From assembly GCA_003864495.1 (NCBI GenBank), contig ML133383.1, positions 7,796,880 to 7,860,879 of the forward strand: a stretch of DNA of 64,000 bases. The letters are read 5' to 3'. The notes under the pieces were generated by a model that saw only the letters and a list, made by a program, of their open reading frames with translations, ran no database searches and was not told the origin of the DNA. Source of the DNA: Nemopilema nomurai (lineage: Eukaryota; Cnidaria; Scyphozoa; Rhizostomeae; Rhizostomatidae). The position numbers and the translations under genes were made by a program. Shown here piece by piece: positions 1-12,500 of the stretch (position 1 is its first letter; the number at the start of each line of letters is the position of its first letter).

Positions 1-3000
1 ATTCAAAAAGTTTTAAGTAAAAGCAAATTTTTTGATATTCTTGTCAAATTTGCAAATTTTTTATTTTGCCTCTGGTGATTAAATGATAGAAAATAGCTAA
101 GCATTGAGTAATCTAATCAGCATTTAACCTAAATGCATATGATATAAGTAGCTCTCAAAAACTGCTAGTTTAGTATGCTGAAAGTGCTGGAGAGCTGTAT
201 GCATTTGGAGGTACCATCTAGTTTTCCAAGGCAGCATTATTAGACTGCTCCTTTTCTACCCTTCTGTAGAAGCTAGACCCTGTGAACAAGTTCAGAAATG
301 CATTGTTTTGTTGAAAACCTAATTAAAACGTTAAGAAAAATGTAATAATGTTTCGTTGAACTTATCTAGCCACCATGAGGCAATTTCCCAATTTGATCTA
401 TTTCAAAAAGGGTTGTTCTATGACCGTTTCACGCTCCAGTTGTCATTAAACTTGCGTGTGCTTATTCCTTTGTCTTTTTTTAAGGATGGCTGTCCACCAG
501 ATGAAGAACAGAGGGGTGACAAAGCTTTGTTATGGTGTCACAGAGGATAGATACTTCCTTCCTACTGGATTGCATTTCTACAAATGTGTCAAAGGTGAAC
601 AATTCTCATTTTTGGCTTCCATCTTTAAACATTCTACTGTTTTTGATCCATGCATCACTAAATCTCTAAAAAGTTCAAATTTTCTATTTTAATGAAAATA
701 TGATTTATTAGGAGATTTTTTCAAATATGTGCAGGCTTTCGTGGGAAAATTATAGCAGGCGTGGTGGCGTGTGACACTAATTCTTTGGAAAAATCTAGGC
801 AATTATGGTAGGTCTACGCAGGAGTTGCAAAAAGGATATTGATTCAAGCAATACGATTGATAACTGCTCAAGTATTCACAGAAATAAGAACTAAAACTTA
901 ATCAATATATCAACAAAAGACAATCGATATCAACGAAGGTTTTATAATGTTTTAAAATATGCTGTCATCGCTATCACTTGTGTCCTCATATGAAGAAGTT
1001 TGCATATCAAGAGTGTCAACGTTTTGGTTACTACTTTGCCAATCTTTTCTGAAATTAACGTTTTTGGAAATACTGCGGTCAAGAGGGGTCAAGTGGTTTT
1101 GTAAAATCAAAAATAGATTAGCATTATGATTATTCCGGAAATTGATATTTAATCCAAAATCCTGGGTGGGTATCTAGCCTTTTTGAAGTGGCCTGAAAAT
1201 TAATTTCAACACGAAAACCCACAAAACTAATTATCAAAAATTTTTGCTTTCAAAATAAATGAAGGCGTGCGATATTTTGCACACCTGGGAAGCACAAGGA
1301 GCGCGCCAGGGCGTGCGCGTGCGATCGCATGCATTTCCCACGACAACATGATGTGTGGCTATTCCATGTTTAGCAATTTCTGCCATAAAATGTGATTTCT
1401 GCCAACTTGAATAATTTATATTTATGTCCAATTTGTATTAGACACAGAGTTAGGTCATTAATTTTAACAACCATCTTGTAAACAGTTTGGTTTGGTATTA
1501 ATATTGTATGTTGCATGCTCTTTTATGCATTAAATATGAAGGGGTGCTCAGAATATGAAGGCACTGGCACAACTTCTATTGGCAGGAGGATTTTATTGAT
1601 AGCTATGCTCAATGTATAGTCTTTCACTGACTTAGTAAATCTCTTCTATAACCAGTCATAAAAACATACAATGCAGCAAAATCTGCATTGGTCCATGACT
1701 TTGTTCTTAACAGCTGTATGGAATCAAAAGCTACATTTTAGCTTTTTTGAAATGCGTCTATCAAATGCCATAAAAGGTATTGACATGCTAGGCTGTTTTT
1801 GTTTTGGCCCAAATTTGGTCATGGCTTCCCCAATTTTTTATTATGCACTATTCAATATCTTTTTAAGCATAAACCAAATCTACTAATTTTCTATTATCAC
1901 CAAACTTAGAATGTTCTTCGCAGTTTCTAATTGATCTGACTGGTCATAGATTTCAACTGTTATATTGGATGTTTGACTTTAAACATGATCCTTCTGATGC
2001 ATATTCTTTTTAGATCCATGGTCTTTGAATTATAGCAGAAGGCAAAGAAGATTGTATTTCTTCAACAGAAAAACAGGACAGTCGTTGTTTGAATCACCTG
2101 GTCATGATTCAATTGCTGATTACCAGTATGTGTGCCAGAAGGCAAACAGAATTTTTTTGGATCAAGTAGAGTGACTTGTCTTTGCTGCTTCTACCTGTTT
2201 CCGTTTGCATCTGATTGTTTGGTTGCAATGTACTGTCATGACTAAACCTCAGCTGATCTAAACTGTTTGCAGCTTTTCTCTCAAGTCTACCCCTTTAATT
2301 ATGCTGCTATCTAGACAATGCCATCTTGAAAGCCAAGTGTAAATATATGACTTCCATTACTTTTTTTAATATAGGTTTTGCCTTCAAAATCGCATCTACT
2401 GGCAATGGCAGGATGAGGAAAATATTCATACACCAGGACAAGAGAGCATCAGTTTAGGCAGAGATATTTTGTTGGATTTCATTCAAATGCAATTACAGAA
2501 GATTGATTTTGTGTGACAAAGACAGCTTAACTATTCAAATAGAGCATGTTTAGCTTTGATATAGACAATTGAAAAACATTATGAAAATGTTGGTTTTGTA
2601 TATTTTTGTACCTTATCAAGTAGTTCTATGGATACCTACAATTTCTTTTAAAAGTATGTTAAACTGAAGTGTTGGGCATCTCATGTTGATCAAATGCAAG
2701 CTGCCTCAGTAAAGATCTTTTTACATTAGGTTTCTCTGAACACCAAAAGTAAACAAGATTTTACGTAGGTATTAGTTTTTAGTATTGTATTTAATGGGCT
2801 ACTTGTCTAATCAGCAGACTGTAAACAAATCATATGAACTGCTAACATGTGGCAAATAATAATGTTTGTTAGACCGCATTTGAAGGTCACCTTGAAAGTA
2901 TGAAGCAGGACACATGCCAAACTGCCTTGATGAAATTGCCAAATGTAAGTGTTTTTGTTCCTTGAAAATATTATTTCATTCTTATGCCCATAAGATATTT

Positions 3001-3273
3001 AGATAATATTTTATTATATTTGTTTCAGACATTTGATTCTGCAACTTCATTGTTATAGTTTTATTCATGTATCAACTTGTGACATATTTATACATGACCA
3101 GAAGATTAGACACTTCTAATAGACAGAATATAAGACAACAGAGAAAAATATCTGTCTCATGGTTGTGCTGCATCTTTTTTACAACATCTTAGCCTGACAA
3201 CATGCTTGCAAGTTATAAACAACATTTTTAGATTAAGTATGTCTACATTAGCGAAGAAAAATACTCATATGTG
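1..3273. other. AT-rich non-coding stretch, no gene seen
   Basis: This stretch is AT-rich with short unconnected open frames only. I found no frame with recognisable protein similarity, no convincing donor/acceptor chain and no RNA gene. It lies beyond the 3' end of the minus-strand membrane-protein gene and may include the edge of another gene outside the window. Confidence 0.5.
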
Positions 3274-3279
3274 TTTATT
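3274..3279 (-). terminator. Candidate poly(A) signal of the membrane-protein gene
   Basis: The minus strand reads AATAAA here. It lies about 210 nt downstream of the end of the open frame that follows the UGA stop, and about 600 nt downstream of the UGA itself. No closer AATAAA was noticed, so it is a reasonable 3' end signal, but it is a short motif in AT-rich DNA. Confidence 0.35.
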
Positions 3280-3489
3280 TAATGTCTTTTTTTGCAAAAC
3301 AGACTTAAATTAAATACCTTTTCCCTGAAAACAGATAAATAAATGTAAAGTTTATGCTAAAAGAACAATAAGTCAAAAGTTATGATTTAATACACAAAGA
3401 TATAGAGAGATGTCAAGTTTATAACGATGATGGTCATATTAAAGCAATGACGCCAAAGTGCACCTTTTGCAGGCAAAGTTTCTATGTAT

Positions 3490-3879
3490 TCAGGACCACA
3501 GAACAGGTGTGATTGAAAACCATTTGATGCTGGTACAACCTGGACATGATGTCTGGCTCTTTTTACTGAGGCTACAAATCCAGCCAGGCTTCTTTTGAAA
3601 TGACAGCCATTTGTAGTTTTCTGAACATTGCGCCGCAGCATTTGTATTTTCCCTTACACTGCAGAATAGAGTTGAAACAGGAAGCTCTTCATGTTTCAAG
3701 GGACTGCAGATTCGTATTGCATTTGAATTGTTGCTTGAATGAGGTATCCTTCTTTTTGCAGTTGCATTCTTCTCTCTACTCACTTTCCCCCAAGGTTTTC
3801 TCTTTGAAAAGCAAGATTTCTTGCTCGTGGGAGATTCTGGAAGACGGAGATGCAGTAGTTTTGCCAAGATTAGCACTAG
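3490..3879 (-). CDS. Possible stop-readthrough extension, 130 codons
   Basis: Directly after the UGA of the membrane-protein gene (3880-3882) the same frame stays open for 130 codons and ends at a TGA at 3490-3492. The bases around the stop are TGA CTA G, the known high-efficiency readthrough context of several animal mRNAs. The extension is Ser/Cys-rich and strongly basic near its start (Lys/Arg cluster about residues 20-45), with no membrane segment. It has no ATG close to its 5' end, which argues against a separate ORF. In AT-rich DNA 130 open codons are unlikely by chance but not impossible. Without conservation or ribosome data this remains an inference. Confidence 0.45.
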   Translation of the reverse strand, partial: LVLILAKLLHLRLPESPTSKKSCFSKRKPWGKVSREKNATAKRRIPHSSNNSNAIRICSPLKHEELPVSTLFCSVRENTNAAAQCSENYKWLSFQKKPGWICSLSKKSQTSCPGCTSIKWFSITPVLWS

Positions 3880-5998
3880 TCAGAAAACAGAACTAGTGGC
3901 TCCTCGATTTATTTTATTGCTGGTGGTTTGGTTTCGGTACCCAGCATTGGTGGTCTTCAGTGGCAAAACTGTTGGTCTATACTCCATGTTACATCCATCA
4001 TCAGTTTTCCTATAGGCAGTTGTGACACCAAGATAAGAAAAAAGGTCTTGTCTTCCAAATCGGTTGTCCTTCAGATCCTTAACATACTTTGATGCTGCAC
4101 CTGGAATATGATCTTTGCTTGCCAAAAAATGGTTTTTTTCTGTTGCCTGGACTTGTTTCTCATCTGTATATTCTCTTTTAACAATAGACAATGTTTTGCC
4201 AGTCATGTGCCTGACTTGGGCCAGTAGGAAATCAATTATAATGATACAATTCATGTTTAAGTGTTTATAGAGCTTGCAAAGCACACACAAGAAATCTTGC
4301 ACTATGTCCTTAGCACATGCTTTTATAGCTCTTTGTTTCAATGATGACAATCTTTCAGTTACCCTCATCGTTGAATTCACCAAATCATGGGATACCCTAT
4401 AAAATATAGTAAGTTAAGATGCAAAATTAAAATAAATTCCAAGAAAGGGCCATCTAAAACTAAAGACAGCACTTTGGGACATGATTCTGCTTTAAACCAG
4501 GACATGAGTAAGGGGATAGAATTTGAATATAACTATGCCGCCACCTTGATTTTTTATAAATGTATCAATATTTCCAGAGTGTATTGTTTAAATCAAATGA
4601 GAAATCATCAGAGTGTGTGATGCTGTCCACTCATGTTACATTCTGTTTAAGTCTTGGTCGTAAAGAATTAAATTAGATATTCAAAATTAGGTATTCAAAA
4701 TTAGATATTTAAAATTAGACATCATAAATAGTGATGATTTGAGCCCAATTTAAATGTTAATAAGTATATACCCAATTTAAAAAAACCTGAACATCTAGAT
4801 ATGTATCATAGGAAACCAAGCTTACCAAGAAGTTACTAGATTGATGACATCATCAACAATCTGACTTTCCCAAAGTAAGCTGAGGCACACAGTTGATATG
4901 TAGATAGTTACACTTTTACCAAGATACAGCACCACATAGAAATAGTAGACAAATGTTGCCACACCAATTGTTATGCGCCATGTCTCAAGCAGAATTTCAG
5001 GTGCAAATAACCTAGAAAAGACATTAATTTACACAAAGTCTTGAAGTTCCAAACACACAAAATTCTAAAATCATTCAACAGGTTGTACTCAAGTCTCCAA
5101 AAGAAGAGGCCATTATATTTGAGGAAAATGTTCACAGTGCGGACAATTTGATGTGCACTATTTTTAGTCATAGCTTGAAATATTTACCAAAAAGCTCTGT
5201 AGAGAAAGAAGTAGCTGCACTCACTAGTTAGTCAAGGTGAAAGTGGATTAAACAAAGAGACCTTCATTATCATTTTTCTAATGCTTCATTCCTGTTGGTC
5301 AAAAATAAATTTCTGTTTTCTTATAATATCTAGTGCTTCTACTGGAGTTCAGTCTGCTCTCCTCTCAAGCACATTGGTCATGCACTTTGTACTTTTTATA
5401 AAGCCAGTCAAAGAAGGAGACAATGACACCACACAACAATCTCAATTTCAGCTGGAAAACTTCAACTTAACTCGCATACAAATAGACGTTGCTCACTATG
5501 AGGATAATTTTAACATACGACTGTGTTTTAGTCATCTTATAAAGCCACTCGCGGAGAACTTAAATAAACCTGCAAACATATGCCAACGCCAAGTTTACAT
5601 CTAATTATCATGTGAATAGAATATTTTAGTTGCGCATTTAGCAGGACAAATCACCCATGACGCTTCTGCTAAAAACCTGGGTATCTGCAACAATCAGTGT
5701 TAGAAGAATTAACGATTAAAGCTAGGAAATAGAAGATCAAAGTGGTACAAAAAGCCTGAAAGGGCTAAATTACGTGTTAACTCAAAACGAGCTAAAGATA
5801 CAAAAATACTTACTCCGGCGTTATCACATTGATTGGTGGCTTTACTGCGGTTTGAAGTTGCCCAGTGGCAAAAAACAGTGTTAGGCCTACAGCTTCACCC
5901 CAGTCTTCATAGCTTGTGAAAAAGAAGTAAACTAGGCCAGTCCAGCCAATGAGTGCTTTAACAAGACTTTGAAACAGTGCTGGCTTCTCAAAAATCAT
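3880..5998 (-). CDS. Unrecognised multi-pass membrane protein, 3 exons
   Basis: The coding exons are 5998-5814, 5011-4826 and 4396-3880, giving 295 residues. Both junctions have GTAAG donors and TAG acceptors, and the phases (2, then 2) match exactly. I chose the ATG at 5998 because it has A at -3; the frame is open upstream only without an ATG. A good donor-like GTAAGT just upstream (about 6035) hints at a 5'-UTR intron. Residues about 7-55 hold two hydrophobic segments, and the second exon holds two more (from TWRITIGVATF and from TIYISTVCLSLLW). The third exon is mostly hydrophilic and Lys-rich, with one short hydrophobic stretch. I do not recognise the family, so no function is given. The gene is head-to-head with NPEPPS, 546 bp apart, so they may share a promoter. 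The stop codon context is remarkable; see the extension entry. Confidence 0.7.
4671..4722. repeat. 14-bp AT-rich tandem repeat, about 3.7 copies
   Basis: The unit is close to AATTAGATATTCAA. The repeat lies in the second intron of the membrane-protein gene and is probably neutral. Confidence 0.8.
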
Positions 5999-6544
5999 TT
6001 CTACGCAAAAGTCCGACCCGGATAGCACTAGCACTTACCTTGTCTGAGGTTTTGGCGATTGCGTTTGTGGTTTGTTTACAACTGCTAAAAAATTCCTACA
6101 CTTAATCTGAAATGTCACATGACCTACAAGTAGTTAGGGGGGTTCACAAACTCAGTTTCAGTCTTATGCCCGCAAAAATCACTAAATTTTCACAAATAAA
6201 TTTTCACGAATAAACTCACTGCCGGGCAGTATTTTCACAAATGAAAGGAGTTACTGCATAAAAAATCTTTAAACTTTAGACTTACCAAAATATTGATCGA
6301 ATTTTCTAGGCTAAAAGCAAGGAAAGACGGAACATCATTCGACCCCCTTTAGCAGTAAATGGGAGAGCAGCCTTCTTTTCATGTGTGGCCTCATATTCGA
6401 CTTATTTCTTATCCCCCTGCAACCGCTGCCTCTAGAAATAAAAACAGCTTTTTTCTAGGTATTTCCGGGGGGATACAAGAAACAGATTGCAAGTGAGAGG
6501 CGTGTGGACCCAAGAAAGCCTCCCCTTTTCTTTCTTGGCTTTCA
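5999..6544. promoter_or_regulatory. Short head-to-head intergenic region, probable bidirectional promoter
   Basis: Only 546 bp separate the start codons of the minus-strand membrane-protein gene and of NPEPPS, which diverge from here. No clear TATA box was identified. The middle (about 6135-6250) is an AT-rich, repeat-like segment with recurring TTTTCACAAATAAA-type words. Promoter function is inferred from position only. Confidence 0.45.
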
Positions 6545-9500
6545 ATGCTTATGAGGATTACTGGTATACTGTTCAACAATATTTTATACCGTACGTTATT
6601 CACAAAGATCAAAACTAAAGAAGTATATACAAGAATTAGTATCCTACAACCAATTGCTCGTTTGAAAGTAAGGTTGATTCATTCGATCACAATGAGCCAA
6701 GGAGAAGCAGTAACGAAGAAACCGTTCCGAAGATTGCCAACTTCAGTTGTACCATCAAACTATGAAATAACATTGCAGCCAAATCTTCAAGATTTTAAGT
6801 TTAAAGGAACTCAGATAGTAGACTTAGAGGTGAGATATTCAAAAAATTTCTAAAAAATAATCTTACCTGGAATTGTGATCATAAGACATTTGTTCTTTTT
6901 ATTTTTACAAGGAAGTATAATGTTCCCTTGTGAAGCTTTTCTTGTAAATGGTAAATGCAATTGTCGATGAAATGTTAGCTTTTTAGCTAGAGAAGAGTTA
7001 ATTAACCCAATCTTTCGTTTTAGTTTGACAATAATAAAAATTAATGAGTTTCAGAACAGGCGCGGATATACAGTTTGCAACCTCGCAGGCAGGGGTGCTA
7101 GTGTTACGTCATACGAAATACAGGTTGGTTTGGGTTATGCAGAGATGTGAAATCTATACTAGCACCAGACATATAGGTATCATCTTTGTCAAAGACAGGA
7201 TGCTAATAATGATAAAACCTCAACAAGCAAAAGTATTGATTGCCTTTTATTTATTACTTTGCATCCATTGATTTGTAGCTAATTGTTTTTATTAGTTTAT
7301 TAGTAAAGAATTTTATGCAGAGAGTTAAAAATATAAAATTGAAACTTAAAGTTTAAACTTGGCTATAGCATGCCAAAGCTTTTTGTATTCCATGGAGTAG
7401 ATTACATCTGAGATGGAAATTTGTGAAAGAGATATTAAGAACCAAACCAAAGCAACTTGCATGGGTCTATATAAATGCCACAAATATGTATTTACCCCAA
7501 AATGTATAATAATCGCTTTTGAAAATAACTGAAAGATTAGAATTATGTTTGAGTTGTAGTTTGTTCATAGAAAAATCTTTCTTTGGGTCTGAAAATGCCA
7601 AAGAATTACTAACCATGTACATATGACAGTTCTTTTAAGACTTATTTTCCTAGCATCAAAGGAAATACCTGAAAGGTAATTACCTATTGAGAGGCTTCTT
7701 ATAATATATGACTGTTGCTACTAAAAATAGACTGTTTTGTTATTTTGTCCTGCTACTGGGATCAAATTGTGCTCAACATGACTCGAGGCTCAGCAGAAAA
7801 AGAAACAGGGCACATTTTTAGAGTTGCAAACTGAATTCTTGTCACTTGAGTATATTTTCATTAAACCATAACATCTTTTGTAGGTGAAGAACCAAGTAAA
7901 GCAAATAACACTTAATTCAGTTGATATTGAAATTTCAGAAGCCTTTTTGAATGCTGCAGGATCAGGTAATGCACACAATTTTATGACTTACTGTAGTTTC
8001 AAAGTAAAGCATTTTTATCAAATAACCTGTAGGTTGCATTGTAGCTTTGCTACTTTGCAAGGTTTTTTGCCAGAGTATGAGCTATGAGTGAAAGCTAGTG
8101 TTCAAAATATGTGTCACAACATGCATATAAACTGACTCTTGATTCAAGAGACAAAGGCTTGGAGATTAATATTTATAATATTCCGAAAAAATATTTTCCA
8201 AGTAATTCTATTGTTTTTTAAAGACTAAGTTAAAACAATTTTTGAATCATTTATGATAATAAATAATTTGAAACTGGACTTTAACAGATTTTGTAGAAAT
8301 ATGGAATCACCTTGAAAAGTGCAGACCTGTAGAATTGGTCACAAATCTTCTTAATATGAAATTGAGGTGATACCTGATGGGCTGAAAAAATTCATGTCAC
8401 TTTTCTCTTCATTGCTTTAGATTTAAAATCAACAAAGATAAGTTATGATGCCACAGCTGAAACAGCTACCATAGCCTTCCCTTCCCCAATTCCTGATGGA
8501 GCTGCCAAGCTGACTCTAAAGTTTACTGGAGAGCTGAATGACAAGATGAAAGGGTTTTATCGCAGCAAGTACAAAAGTCTAAACGGGGAAGAGAAATATT
8601 GTGCAGTTACTCAGTTTGAGGTGATTTGTCTTTCTCATTGCTATATTGAACTAGGAGTGAATCCTCTGAATATATGAGTTGCTCCTTGGGTTTTGACCAA
8701 CAGTTGCTGCCGATGATGATATTTGCTTATTACCTTACCTGGTGCACATCACTGAAGTTTGTTGAGTAGCTTTGTGAAGTATGTTTGATTCATTTTATTG
8801 CACATATAATGCCCATTTGTAAATAGATCTGAGTCAATGCCATTGGTGTGCACATTTGATAATCTGTGCAGCTAACTCACTTGATGCACTATTTTACATA
8901 AGAAATTATATATTCAAATAATGTTTTGGCATGAAAAGGCCAAGGCATCATAAAGTCTCTTAAAGTGTTACCAATATTAGCACCCAACCCCAAAAGATTG
9001 GGATTAATTGAAGACCTAAAAAGAGAAAACAGTATCGTGGCACAGGGGACTGCTGGTAGAAGCAAGCATCAATCGTTTAACAAAGCACTATAATGTGTAA
9101 CTTAATTGTTTTCCAAATATATCTGTACTGATAATACTTCTATTTAATAAAGGCAACAGATGCAAGGCGTGCCTTCCCATGCTGGGATGAACCTGCTATA
9201 AAAGCAACTTTTGACATCAAATTGGTGGTACCAAAATCTGGAGTTGCCTTATCTAACATGGTATGTGTACCTACCACCTAGTTTTTTATTTCTATCTATT
9301 ACAGATATTTGGATCCACCAGATTCTTTTGATAAAGTTAAAGCACTCAAAAGTATAAAAGTTTGTTAGCAGGCAGTCATTGTGTTCATTGATTGTATAGG
9401 TTTAATTAGAATGGAGGAAATCACTATGTATTGATTTTGACAGATTACTTTTGACATAGGTTTTGGGCAATTCTTAATGTTAAAACCAACTTGTAGAAAT

Positions 9501-12500
9501 CATTGTAAAGCTTGATTTTGCTCCGGCAAATCTGAAAGATATAATGCAACTCCCATAAAAATATCAGGTTGATGTTATGAAATGTTGAATATTTTTTCTG
9601 CAGAATGTTATCGATGAAAGTGAATTTGCAGAGGAGAATGATCTTCGAATTTTGACATTTGCACGAACACCAGTCATGTCAACATATTTAGTTGCTTTTG
9701 TTGTTGGTGAGTTTGATTATGTTGAGGGGCATACTGAAGATGGAATTCAAGTGAGAGTTTACACACCACTAGGAAAGGCAGAACAAGGCAGATTTGGTCT
9801 TGAGGTTTGAATGCACATTTATTATGAAATGTTTTGATAAAAAATTTTTTTTTCCAGTGTTTTGTAAGTAGGGCTGAAATTCTTGTTGTTGATTGATAAC
9901 ATTTCAAACAATTAATGGAATATTGAAACTTATTGATAAAGAACTTTAAAAGCTTATCATTTTATACTCAATACATAATGTTTCATAGCTGTATGGAATT
10001 GTATGCTGAAAGTGATATTTTTGACAAAAGAAATGTAAAAATGGCAGTTGATCACATCTCTTTTAGATGAAAATTATTACTTACTATTACACGGTTTTCA
10101 ACCCACACCAGGTGGCACACTTGGTTTCTTATTTTGGTTAGTTTGCTGCATGAACCAAGCATCAATTATTTTGCTCAAAAAAAACTGTTTACTTTATCCA
10201 AATATTGTTTTATCTTCAGTTTCATATGACAACCTTTGTTCAGTGTATAATATTGTTTGTACGTCTTGTTAGGTTGCAATAAAGACTCTTCCATTTTACA
10301 AAGATTATTTTGGCATTGGCTACCCTTTACCTAAAATGGATCTTATTGCTATTCCTGACTTTGCAGCAGGTTTGTTTGACTTTGAAAATGGTAGTAAGTC
10401 TGATAGTATTGACCTTTTTATATCTTTTGTTTAGGTTTCTTGTAACACACATATGTAACTCAACTCCATTGAATTTTATTTTATATTTCAAATGCAATTT
10501 TAGCTTTGTTATATACCCCTTGTCCAGCCTTTTTCCATCAATCAGTTATCCTTCAGTATAGCTATTGCACCTACTTTAGCAAGACATATAAAAAGTATAT
10601 ATCCAAACTACAATCCACCAAGTTGTCTTCCCTTGCTACCTTTAGCCTTTCCTTTTGTTTGGCAATCAAACAAGTAGAAAGGCCAAAATACGACAAGAGC
10701 CAAAAAACCTACAAATCGCCTTTATACTTTTTCAATACAAACGATTCCACCCCTGAATAAAGTTGATTTTGAACTAAGGGTTGATCTGAGAACTGAAAAA
10801 TGAGGGTCCTTTCCTTATTCATAATAGGTGCAATGGAAAACTGGGGATTGATCACATACAGGTATCTTATGCTATTTTCAAGTACAATATATTGTTTACC
10901 ATGTGCAGCCTGTAATATTTGTGTCCTACCTTTTTGTAAATTTTGCATTTATCTTTGATTTTATCATGAATAACATCAGATAATTTTAGTCTCACTGTGT
11001 GCTGAAGCGATGTTTCACAATACTTATCAAAGCTATGCGAAGGTTTTCTATCTGTAAAGTTGCCTTTTTATTCTCAATAGAGTTTGTTTTTTTGTGCTGT
11101 CTTAGAGAAACTGCTTTGCTGGTTGACCAAGAACAGTCTTCAGCTGCAATGAAGCAATGGGTTGCTCTTGTCGTTGGTATGTCCTAGTTAGTTATTGTAG
11201 CATTAAATGAATGAATTTATATCATTCAGCTTGTTATGTATGGACTTTGAAGATTTCTTATGCATAAAGATTATATAAGAAAAAATATTTTGCTCTTTAA
11301 GTCAAGTACCTAAGTTGCGAAATGTAGAAAGGCAATTACACATTTGTGTCATGCCCTCATTTCCTATGTAGATTGAATCCTTACTAGCTTAATTCTTTCT
11401 TACTTATTGATGTTCTATCATTATATTTCATCTAAATATTTATTGGTTTATATGTTTTTTCCAAGAAATCTCCATCTCCTTTCTATTACAATTTTTTAAT
11501 TCATTTCCATTTTAATACATATCATCCCAGGATCAATATTTCCATTCTTCTCCTTTCAGGTCATGAGACTGCTCACCAATGGTTTGGAAACCTGGTATGT
11601 TGTGAGGGCTTTTCATATTACTTTCAGTTGATGCATGATGCAAGAAAAATAAGTTCACAGCCAATATTAATCTCAGCCCTTTTTTACTGACTTTCAAACA
11701 TTCAATTTCTGCAAAATTGTATACTCAAATAAGCTTACTTGCTTATTGATAATGGCTATTGGAAAAGACTTAATGTTATAATTCTTTTTTATTGTTTAGC
11801 AGTTTTTAATAAGAATGTTTTTAAGGTGGTTTAGTTATTGAAGAAAGTCAAAATGTTATGGCCCACCCTGACAAATCATTTTCTCTCATTTCCACTATGC
11901 AAATACAAATCTGATTTTATTCACATTGCTCATTCTGTTTCTTGCTTCTGTGTAGGTTACAATGGTAAGCTGGAATTTTATCTGCAGATTAGTATTTTTA
12001 GAAAACTTAGCCATTTGATTATATTGAACCAGTGAAAGGTAAGTGAATTCATTGCTATTAAACAATATCATTTGTTTAAATGTGATTTGAGGAGGCCTAG
12101 ATGTTGCTTCGAATTGAACCTCTTGATGAATTTGGATGAGTTGTATCATGGCTACTGAATGGGTGAAGGGTTGATCTTTCTACTTTACTCCTGTGATGCC
12201 TGAATTTGCTATACAGTTGATAGTCTCCCTAATTGAAAGCAAGTGTGTCATTATTAAAGTTTTATGAAGATTGCGGCACTAACATTTACACTAGATTTCA
12301 CAGCAAGCGCTTTTATTTTGTTCCTTGGATTTTATTTTCCGTTTTTCGTTGCATTGCGTTCATCGTATTTTTTGTGACCCTACATTTTCAGTCTTTCATT
12401 TAGCATTTCTTGCTTCTGATTCACCTATCTTGTTCCACATATGCCTTCACTTTTCTAGATCAGCCCTGAGTTTTTGTACTTCTGTCAAACATATATTTGC

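Noticed and set aside
5281..5604. 107-codon plus-strand frame with a hydrophobic start
   Set aside because: It lies in intron 1 of the minus-strand membrane-protein gene, shows no recognisable domain and has no supporting exon context.
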